From the NCBI GenBank assembly GCA_003577005.1, contig QEUW01000327.1, positions 1 through 8,762 on the forward strand: a DNA stretch of 8,762 bases, given 5' to 3'. The stretch comes from Chloroflexota bacterium. Lineage in GTDB: Bacteria; Chloroflexota; Anaerolineae; Caldilineales; Caldilineaceae. The position numbers were made by a program, and so were the translations under genes. The notes beneath the pieces are model-generated. The model saw only the letters and a list, made by a program, of their open reading frames with translations. It ran no database searches and was not told the DNA's origin. Below are positions 1 to 4,886 of the stretch, piece after piece (the first letter of the stretch is position 1; the number at the start of each line of letters is the position of its first letter).

Positions 1-5
1 GGGCC

Positions 6-72
6 GACCTCCGGGAGGTGACCGGAGACAACCTGATTTGTCGAGCATTCATCCGGTCACCTCCCGGAGGTC
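6..72. repeat. Perfect 20-bp inverted repeat made of two small palindromes
   Basis: Bases 6-25 and 53-72 are exact reverse complements separated by 27 nt. Each arm contains its own 13-nt palindrome, ACCTCC-N-GGAGGT, at 7-19 and 59-71, with centres 52 bp apart. A half copy (GACCTCC) recurs at 104-110, just before the transhydrogenase gene. The element could form a strong hairpin, for example the terminator of a gene to the left, or could be a dispersed repeat or a pair of protein-binding sites. There is no T-run after the right arm (TTATCG follows), which weakens the terminator reading. The symmetry is seen directly; the role is unknown. Confidence 0.85.
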
Positions 73-174
73 TTATCGAAATGTAACGTTGTCGAATTAC
101 TCAGACCTCCTCAATCTCTCCCAATTTCTATGGTAGGGAGACTGGAGAGATGATCATGATTCAGAAGTTTGGAC

Positions 175-178
175 GGAG
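175..178 (+). promoter_or_regulatory. Ribosome binding site GGAG supporting the start at 189
   Basis: GGAG lies 10 nt before the ATG at 189. Two competing in-frame ATGs at 150 and 156 also have purine-rich sites (GGGAG at 136-140 and GGAG at 144-147), so the start is not settled by the ribosome binding site alone. The protein beginning at 189 starts close to the family-conserved ETAF segment, which favours it. Confidence 0.4.
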
Positions 179-188
179 AAAATTTATT

Positions 189-1484
189 ATGGCGTCGAAT
201 GACAGAATCGCACGCGAAACAGCCTTTACTCTCGATACCTCCAGCATCAAGTTTGGCCCTAGTGTGACGCGCGAAGTGGGCGCCGATATGGCCGCGCTCG
301 GCGCCCGGCGGGTGATGGTCGTCACCGATCCGCGGCTGGCGCCGAGCGAGCCGGTGGCGATTGCGCTCGATGCCCTGCGCGCCGAAGGGATCGACGCTGT
401 CCTCTTTGACCAGGTGCGCGTGGAGCCGACCGACCAGTCGTTCAAAGAGGCGATCCGTTTTGCCGGCGCGGGTAATTTCGATGGCTACGTAGCCGTAGGC
501 GGCGGTTCGAGCATGGACACGGCCAAGGCGGCCAATCTCTACACCACCTATCCAGCCGATTTTCTCGACTATGTCAACCCGCCCGTGGGCAAAGGCAAAC
601 CGGTGCCGGGCCGGCTCAAACCCTTTATTGCCATCCCAACCACGGCAGGGACCGGCAGCGAAACCACCGGTGTCGCCATCTTTGACTTTGTCGAGATGCA
701 CGCCAAAACGGGGATCGCCCACCGGGCGCTGCGCCCGGTCATGGGGATCATCGACCCGGACAACACGCGCACGCTGCCCAAGATGGTCGCCGCCTGTAGC
801 GGGCTGGATGTGCTCAGCCATGCACTGGAGTCGCTGACTGCGCTGCCCTATAACCAGCGCCCGGCCCCCGAGCGGCCCGCTCTGCGCCCTGCCTATCAGG
901 GCGCCAACCCCATCAGCCAGCTTTGGGCATCCCGCTCAATCGAAATGGTTGCGAAGAATCTGGTGCGCGCCGTCGATGACCCTGAAGATGACGAGGCGCG
1001 CGCAGAAATGCTGCTGGCGGCGGCCTTTGCTGGCATCGGTTTTGGCAACGCCGGGGTGCATCTGCCGCATGGCATGTCCTATCCGGTGTCGGGAATGGTG
1101 CGCGACTTTGTGCCGCCGGGCTATTCCACCGACCATCCGTTGATTCCACACGGAATGTCGGTGATCCTCAATGCGCCGGCTGTTTTTCGCTGGACTGCGC
1201 CTACGAGCCCGGAGTTGCATCTCTACGCCGCCAGGCTCATGGGGGCCGAGACGCGCGGCGCTGCACCAGAAGACGCCGGTGAGATCCTGGCCGGCGCCAT
1301 CATCAAGGTCATGCAGCAGACGGGGATGCCCAACGGGTTGGCCGCCGTCGGTTTCTCCGAGGCCGACGTGGACAAACTGGTGGAGGGCACCATCCCCCAA
1401 CACCGTGTGACCAAGCTTTCACCCAAGCCAGCCACGCCAGAGGACTTGCGCAAGCTCTTTTTGAACTCGATGAGGATCTGGTAG
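189..1484 (+). CDS. Hydroxyacid-oxoacid transhydrogenase (iron-containing alcohol dehydrogenase family, ADHFE1-like)
   Basis: This is a group III metal-dependent alcohol dehydrogenase of the ADHFE1/HOT branch. The characterised mammalian enzyme couples oxidation of 4-hydroxybutyrate to reduction of 2-oxoglutarate, giving succinic semialdehyde and 2-hydroxyglutarate with tightly bound cofactor. Numbering from the ATG at 189 gives 431 residues. The nucleotide-binding loop GGGSSMDTAK lies at about 104-113 and a TTAGTGSE segment follows. The metal ligands are Asp207 and His211 (GLDVLSHALES), His294 (LPHGMSYP) and His321 (IPHGMSV). The YNQRP...RPAYQGANPIS stretch and the GFGNAGVHLPHGMSYP block are typical of the HOT branch rather than of general Fe-ADHs. 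Starts at 150 or 156 would add 13 or 11 residues that do not look conserved. The gene stands alone between a palindromic repeat and a structured terminator, with no 4-hydroxybutyrate or succinate-semialdehyde gene beside it. Family is secure; the physiological substrate is inferred. Confidence 0.92.
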   Translation: MASNDRIARETAFTLDTSSIKFGPSVTREVGADMAALGARRVMVVTDPRLAPSEPVAIALDALRAEGIDAVLFDQVRVEPTDQSFKEAIRFAGAGNFDGYVAVGGGSSMDTAKAANLYTTYPADFLDYVNPPVGKGKPVPGRLKPFIAIPTTAGTGSETTGVAIFDFVEMHAKTGIAHRALRPVMGIIDPDNTRTLPKMVAACSGLDVLSHALESLTALPYNQRPAPERPALRPAYQGANPISQLWASRSIEMVAKNLVRAVDDPEDDEARAEMLLAAAFAGIGFGNAGVHLPHGMSYPVSGMVRDFVPPGYSTDHPLIPHGMSVILNAPAVFRWTAPTSPELHLYAARLMGAETRGAAPEDAGEILAGAIIKVMQQTGMPNGLAAVGFSEADVDKLVEGTIPQHRVTKLSPKPATPEDLRKLFLNSMRIW

Positions 1485-1497
1485 GGACTGGTAAATC

Positions 1498-1572
1498 AAA
1501 AAGCCGATAGCGTACGGCTCAGCGGGGTTTGGCTTACAGCCTCCCGCACCAACCCGCCGACTTCGGCTTTTC
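1498..1572 (+). terminator. Nested hairpin behind the transhydrogenase gene, probable terminator
   Basis: Starting 13 nt after the stop codon, AAAAGCCGA (1499-1507) pairs exactly with TCGGCTTTT (1563-1571). Inside the 55-nt loop GCGGGGTT (1522-1529) can pair with AACCCGC (1551-1557) with one bulged base, and GGCT (1531-1534) with AGCC (1538-1541) across a 3-nt loop. The right arm ends in TTTT, and because the outer arms start in A and end in T the element could work in both directions. The position and the A/T-flanked GC stem suggest an intrinsic terminator, but the large nested loop is unusual for one. Confidence 0.5.
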
Positions 1573-1738
1573 ATAAAGGCCAGGACGTGTCGCCTGTACA
1601 GCGTCCCAGCAAATGATGCCAATCATAACACGAGCAGCCGCTCACGCTGATGAGTTGGAATACAGCTGCTCTGTGTCGTCGATCACACGTTGCGCCGTAC
1701 GATCCGCCTCGTGACGGCGTTGTCACAAGACTTTGCGG

Positions 1739-1778
1739 AAGCTGAACGAATTCGGGGGATATCAAATCCGTTCAGCTT
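1739..1778. repeat. 10-bp perfect inverted repeat (hairpin) with a 20-nt loop
   Basis: AAGCTGAACG at 1739-1748 is the exact reverse complement of CGTTCAGCTT at 1769-1778. Within the loop GGAT (1757-1760) and ATCC (1766-1769) are complementary, but 1769 is already used by the outer stem, so only part of this can form together with it. It directly abuts the interleaved repeats at 1781-1898 and may be part of the same element or transcript. Function unknown. Confidence 0.7.
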
Positions 1779-1780
1779 GT

Positions 1781-1898
1781 ACAACAGACTTGTACGCACG
1801 CCAGGAGTGTAGAGCAACACAGAAGGCGCCAGTATTTCACAGCCCAACCAGGTTTGTACTGTCTGTTGTCTTAAACTGATTTGGCGCCCTCTGTGTTG
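1781..1898. repeat. Two interleaved inverted repeats in A-B-A'-B' order (possible pseudoknot)
   Basis: Pair A: ACAACAGAC (1781-1789) with GTCTGTTGT (1861-1869), extended past a 2x1 internal loop by GTAC (1792-1795) with GTAC (1856-1859). Pair B: the 17-nt arms 1815-1831 and 1882-1898 match except at one position (A1824 opposite C1889). In a minus-strand RNA that exception becomes a U-G wobble, so stem B would be continuous in minus-strand RNA. Because A, B, A' and B' alternate, both helices together would make an H-type pseudoknot; otherwise they are remnants of overlapping repeat insertions. No promoter was recognised on either side. The complementarity is seen; any RNA is inferred. Confidence 0.6.
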
Positions 1899-2030
1899 TA
1901 AAACGGCAACCGCTCGAATGAGGGTCAACCGGGGAGGGTGGGCCAAGAGGAACGAGAATCTGAATCTTCTGTCGCCGGCCGGGTCCACCAGGCACAGCCG
2001 TCGGTTTCTTCAGGCGGCTGGTTCGGGTGG

Positions 2031-2098
2031 ATACTATGGCTTGCCTACAGCCAGCAATCCTCTGTGGCCCAAGTAATGAGGCTTATGGGACATAGTAT
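2031..2098. repeat. 8-bp inverted repeat flanking 52 nt
   Basis: ATACTATG at 2031-2038 is the exact reverse complement of CATAGTAT at 2091-2098. An 8-bp match at this spacing can arise by chance, so it is recorded only because it continues the run of symmetric sequences in this spacer. Confidence 0.3.
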
Positions 2099-2198
2099 AG
2101 CAGCATTTGGGCGCAATGAAGCTTTCAATCACCTTACACTATTTTGAATTGCGGTAAGGTAACTCTACCGGTCTAGAAAGTACTCTAGCGTAGGCGGA

Positions 2199-2220
2199 GT
2201 TCGCACGCCGACGTGCGAAC
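2199..2220. repeat. 9-bp stem, 4-nt loop palindrome downstream of the methyltransferase gene
   Basis: GTTCGCACG (2199-2207) and CGTGCGAAC (2212-2220) are exact reverse complements around a CCGA loop (TCGG on minus). An outer GGCGG (2193-2197) and CCGCC (2228-2232) could extend it. It lies about 50-70 nt past the stop of the minus-strand methyltransferase gene, so it may terminate the gatB operon transcript, but there is no T-run on that strand. It could equally be a dispersed palindromic repeat. Confidence 0.6.
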
Positions 2221-2268
2221 GGCTCACCCGCCGGTACATACCCTGTCGCAGGAGGACCGCCGGCAAGA

Positions 2269-3087
2269 CTATGCCCGCGCAACGACAAAAATAACCCGGT
2301 GAACCTGATCCGGCTGAGAAGGGGAGATCGGCGTTAGCCCTTTGAATCTGTCAGCCTGACCTGGCTCAACGGGCAGTTCGGGTGGTAGAGGCGCCAATGG
2401 ACCATAGGCCAGCCGCTTGAGAAACCGCGTGGCCAGGGTGTCGGCGGCGAATAGAGGTAGGCGCAGCAGTTGGCTGCGGGCAGCCGCTACCAGCGTCTGT
2501 CTGGATGAAACGCCGGTTGGAGTCGGCAACGAACCATAGAACTGGAGTGTCTGAAACCCCGCTTGCTGTAATAGAGGGGCCAGGAGCAGCACCCCCGGAT
2601 AGCGGACGCTCAACTTGCCGGGCACAAAGTGGGGCCAGTCTGGGTTGCTTGTTCCAATAAGCAGTTCGCCGGCCGGGGCGAGAATGCGACGGGCCTCGCC
2701 TAGAAAAGCGTCGGGTTGCGGCAAATAGTAGATCGCTTCAAACGAAAGCACCAGGTCAAAAGCACCATCCGCAAAGGGCAGAGTCTGCGCATCGGCCCCA
2801 ACCAGAGGGATACTATCACCGTAGTGGCGCCGGGCGGTTGCCAGCACTCCGTAGGTTAGATCAGAGCCAACCACCTGAGCCGCAACACGCGCAAGCAGAC
2901 CAAGACCTATACCGGCGCCACACGATACTTCGAGCACGCGTTTTCCCTGCGCCAGCGAGTTGCCCAGCGCGTAGCGTTGGCGGATGCGCGCCATCTGTTG
3001 CTGATTGAGATAGCTTCCTGGCAACTCGGTGATGGCTGTGAAGTCTTGCGTCGCACCGGTGGCCGTGTTTGCTCTGGGTGGCGCCAT
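2269..3087 (-). CDS. Class I SAM-dependent methyltransferase (Methyltransf_11-like), target unknown
   Basis: A 272-residue Rossmann-fold methyltransferase, expected in the cytoplasm. The SAM-binding motif I, VLEVSCGAGIGLG, is at 51-63 with the acidic end of strand 2 at Asp76 (VGSDL). Asp99 sits in the GADAQTLPF segment that usually contacts the adenine, and FDLVLSFEAIYYL (110-122) is the strand-4 motif. The N-terminal ELPGSYLNQQQMARIRQRY segment resembles methyltransferases often seen in cell-surface polysaccharide clusters, but none of those genes is nearby, so the substrate cannot be named. Its ATG overlaps the gatB stop codon by one base (TGATG), which implies translational coupling and a shared transcript with gatB. 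The C-terminal part (about 200-272) has no motif I recognise. Fold is confident, substrate open. Confidence 0.88.
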   Translation of the reverse strand: MAPPRANTATGATQDFTAITELPGSYLNQQQMARIRQRYALGNSLAQGKRVLEVSCGAGIGLGLLARVAAQVVGSDLTYGVLATARRHYGDSIPLVGADAQTLPFADGAFDLVLSFEAIYYLPQPDAFLGEARRILAPAGELLIGTSNPDWPHFVPGKLSVRYPGVLLLAPLLQQAGFQTLQFYGSLPTPTGVSSRQTLVAAARSQLLRLPLFAADTLATRFLKRLAYGPLAPLPPELPVEPGQADRFKGLTPISPSQPDQVHRVIFVVARA

Positions 3088-4586
3088 CAGCCCTGGAGCA
3101 ACTCCTGCAACCGCTGGCGCGCCGCATTGGGGTCGGCTTTGCCTTTGGTCGCCCGCATGACCTGGCCCATAAAGAAGCCGAAGAGCTTCGCCTCCCCGGC
3201 GCGATAGCGTTCCACCTCGGCGGCGTTGGCAGCGAGGATGGCGTTGATCTCCTGGTCGATGACGCTCGTATCGCTCACCATGCCCAGCCCTTCGCGCTCG
3301 ACAATCGCCTGTGGATCGTCGCCCGTGGCAAACATCGTTTCGAGCACGCGCTTGGCCGTGTTGGGGGTGATAACCTTTTCGTCCACCAGCCTGAGCAGCC
3401 CGGCCAGTTGCGCCGGTTTGATCTGAACCTCGGCGATCTGGCGCAGGTCTTGTCCTTCGCCGTCGGCGTAGAGCAGGCGGAAGAATTCGGTAGTGAGCCA
3501 GGTTGCCAGGCGCTGGGGCTTGCCGTTTTCGGTGCCATAAGCGGCCACGGCTGCTTCAAAATAGTCAGCAACCAGCTTTTCACCGGTGAGGATATCGGCC
3601 TCGGCGCGGCGCAAGCCCCATTCACGCTCGTATCGATCCCGCTTGGCGCCCGCCAATTCGGGCATCTGGGCGCCGATCCGGTCGACCCACGGCTGTTTCA
3701 CCCGGACCGGCGGCAGATCTGGTTCGGGAAAATAGCGATAGTCGTGGGCGCTCTCTTTGCTGCGCTGGAGGACGGTGCGCTGGCGCTGCTCGTCCCACCC
3801 CATGTTGACCTGCTCGACCGTACCCCCCTGTCTGAGTATCTCGACCTGGCGCTCGAATTCGTAGGCGATAGCCATACGCACGGCGCGCAGACTATTCAGG
3901 TTTTTGACCTCCACTTTGGTGCCGTATTCCCCACGCGCCTTCTGCTCCAGCGTACGCACGCTGATGTTGGGTTCGCAGCGCAGGGCGCCCTTTTCCATGT
4001 CACCGCTGTTGACGCCCAAGTAACGTAGGAGTGTACGCAACCGCGCCAGATAGGCATAGGCCTCTTCTGGGCTGTTGATATCGGCCTCACTGACGACCTC
4101 CATAAGCGGGGTGCCGGCCCGGTTGAGGTCGATGAGCGTGTGCTGGCCCACGTGCAACGTTCGCCCGGTGTCCTCTTCCAGATGGACGCGGCGGATGCGA
4201 ATCTGTTTGGTTCCTCCGTCGGGGAGGTCAATCTCCAGCCAGCCTTGTTCGCAATGGGGGTACTCGTATTGTGAAATCTGGTAGCCTTTGGGCAGGTCCG
4301 GGTAAGGATAGTTCTTGCGGGCAAAGACAGCGGTCTCGTTGATCCGGCAATTGAGCGCCAGCCCGGTCTTGATGGTGGCCTCAACCGCGGCCCGGTTGAT
4401 AACCGGCAACACGCCTGGCATCCCCAGGCAGATGGGGCAGACGCGGGTATTGGGTGGCGCCCCAGCATAATCGGTGGCGCAGGGGCAGAACATCTTGGAA
4501 CGGGTCAGCAGTTGGGCATGCACTTCCATGCCGACCACCAGTTCGTACTGTTGGAGATCCGTCTGTGTTGGCGTCAGGAGAGTCAT
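3087..4586 (-). CDS. gatB: Aspartyl/glutamyl-tRNA amidotransferase subunit B
   Basis: GatB is the tRNA-binding, kinase/amidation subunit of the cytoplasmic GatCAB complex, which converts Glu-tRNA(Gln) and/or Asp-tRNA(Asn) to the correctly amidated forms using ammonia from GatA. The 499-residue protein has the N-terminal [12 protein letters not shown] signature (15-26), four likely zinc-ligand cysteines, Cys34 and Cys36 (FCPC) and Cys50 and Cys53 (VCPIC), the [13 protein letters not shown] block, and the [18 protein letters not shown] catalytic-domain motif. It ends in a helical YqeY-like domain with [16 protein letters not shown] near the C-terminus. It is slightly longer than the usual 475-490 residues. 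gatA and gatC are not in the window. The chosen ATG leaves a short leader before the conserved core; no Shine-Dalgarno is obvious upstream (GTTCCGCAAACGCAC precedes it). The downstream methyltransferase overlaps its stop codon. Confidence 0.96.
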   Translation of the reverse strand: MTLLTPTQTDLQQYELVVGMEVHAQLLTRSKMFCPCATDYAGAPPNTRVCPICLGMPGVLPVINRAAVEATIKTGLALNCRINETAVFARKNYPYPDLPKGYQISQYEYPHCEQGWLEIDLPDGGTKQIRIRRVHLEEDTGRTLHVGQHTLIDLNRAGTPLMEVVSEADINSPEEAYAYLARLRTLLRYLGVNSGDMEKGALRCEPNISVRTLEQKARGEYGTKVEVKNLNSLRAVRMAIAYEFERQVEILRQGGTVEQVNMGWDEQRQRTVLQRSKESAHDYRYFPEPDLPPVRVKQPWVDRIGAQMPELAGAKRDRYEREWGLRRAEADILTGEKLVADYFEAAVAAYGTENGKPQRLATWLTTEFFRLLYADGEGQDLRQIAEVQIKPAQLAGLLRLVDEKVITPNTAKRVLETMFATGDDPQAIVEREGLGMVSDTSVIDQEINAILAANAAEVERYRAGEAKLFGFFMGQVMRATKGKADPNAARQRLQELLQG

Positions 4587-4886
4587 GTGCGTTTGCGGAA
4601 CAGTAGTGATTCACTCTATCGTTATGTGTTCGTGTACAATGAACAGACGGGCGCCGGTAAGCCGTCCCTACGCAGAGGCCGCGCGCCCTCCACTGGCGAT
4701 GATACCAGATAGGCTGTCATCCTGCAAAGCTGCGAAGGAAGAACAGGCGCAGCCCAATCGTAACGTCGCCTAGTGCGTTGCACGCGCAGCGTGCGATGCA
4801 CTTTGAGCGCCCGCGAGGGAGAGGCGCAACGCACCTTACAGGTGCATCGTACCGGATTTGTAAAGTGCCTTGATTGAATCTAAACG
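4587..4886. other. Divergent intergenic region between gatB and the transglycosylase gene
   Basis: These 300 bp must hold the promoters of both the minus-strand gatB operon and the plus-strand transglycosylase gene, but I see no convincing -35/-10 pair on either strand. At 4646-4688 there are competing short pairings (GACGG 4646-4650 with CCGTC 4662-4666; GGGCGC 4649-4654 with GCGCCC 4683-4688) that look like a decayed palindromic repeat. The stronger repeat set at 4772-4850 is listed separately. No ORF here resembles a protein. Confidence 0.65.
4772..4850. repeat. Paired palindromic repeats with alternative pairings (X-Y-X'-Y')
   Basis: A local hairpin at 4772-4802 has a 14-bp stem with two G-U wobbles (4777/4797 and 4779/4795) and a GCA loop; the wobbles pair only in plus-strand RNA. 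A second hairpin, GCACCT (4831-4836) with AGGTGC (4840-4845), lies just after it. The arms also pair across: GTGCGTTGC (4773-4781) is exactly complementary to GCAACGCAC (4826-4834), and CGATGCAC (4794-4801) to GTGCATCG (4842-4849). The element lies 36-115 nt before the transglycosylase start, so it could fall in that gene's 5' leader. It may instead be a dispersed REP-like repeat in two inverted copies. Confidence 0.65.

Larger units (their letters stand above)
1485..2268. other. Long convergent intergenic region rich in inverted repeats
   Basis: The 784 bp between the stop of the transhydrogenase gene (+) and the stop of the methyltransferase gene (-) hold no ORF that reads like a protein. 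The small ORFs here (for example 1683-1988 on minus and 1938-2147 on plus) have no recognisable motif, no good start site, and one of them runs straight through the inverted repeats. The base composition looks less GC-rich than the genes. Structured parts are at 1498-1572, 1739-1778, 1781-1898, 2031-2098 and 2199-2220 and are listed separately. In 1573-1738 I see nothing beyond a weak GGACG/CGTCC pairing near 1582-1610. No tRNA-like T-arm was found. Confidence 0.7.

Noticed and set aside
7..71. GGAGGTGA and TCACCTCC in the left repeat resemble a Shine-Dalgarno and the 16S rRNA 3' end
   Set aside because: No start codon follows at a usable distance and no rRNA sequence surrounds it; the match follows from the ACCTCC/GGAGGT palindrome itself.
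111..821. A 236-residue minus-strand open frame antisense to the transhydrogenase gene
   Set aside because: It is the mirror of a secure gene, is rich in Arg, Gly and His as such shadow frames are, and shows no domain.
1815..1898. An 84-bp miniature transposon with 17-bp terminal inverted repeats
   Set aside because: No target-site duplication is visible next to the arms (GTAGAG before, TAAAAC after), and the arms interleave with another repeat, so an intact element cannot be claimed.
1683..1988. A 101-residue minus-strand open frame in the convergent spacer
   Set aside because: It runs through the inverted repeats at 1739-1898, has no recognisable motif and no good ribosome binding site. 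Not fully excluded, but the repeats explain the region better.
1938..2147. A 69-residue plus-strand open frame in the convergent spacer
   Set aside because: No family resemblance, no clear ribosome binding site, and it crosses an 8-bp inverted repeat.
3069..4028. A 319-residue plus-strand open frame antisense to gatB
   Set aside because: It lies opposite the well-conserved gatB and methyltransferase start, carries no recognisable motif, and long antisense frames are expected in GC-rich coding DNA.
4620..4650. A possible minus-strand promoter for gatB (TTCATT, 17-bp spacer, GATAGA)
   Set aside because: Each hexamer matches the consensus at only about half its positions, no better than chance in this sequence.
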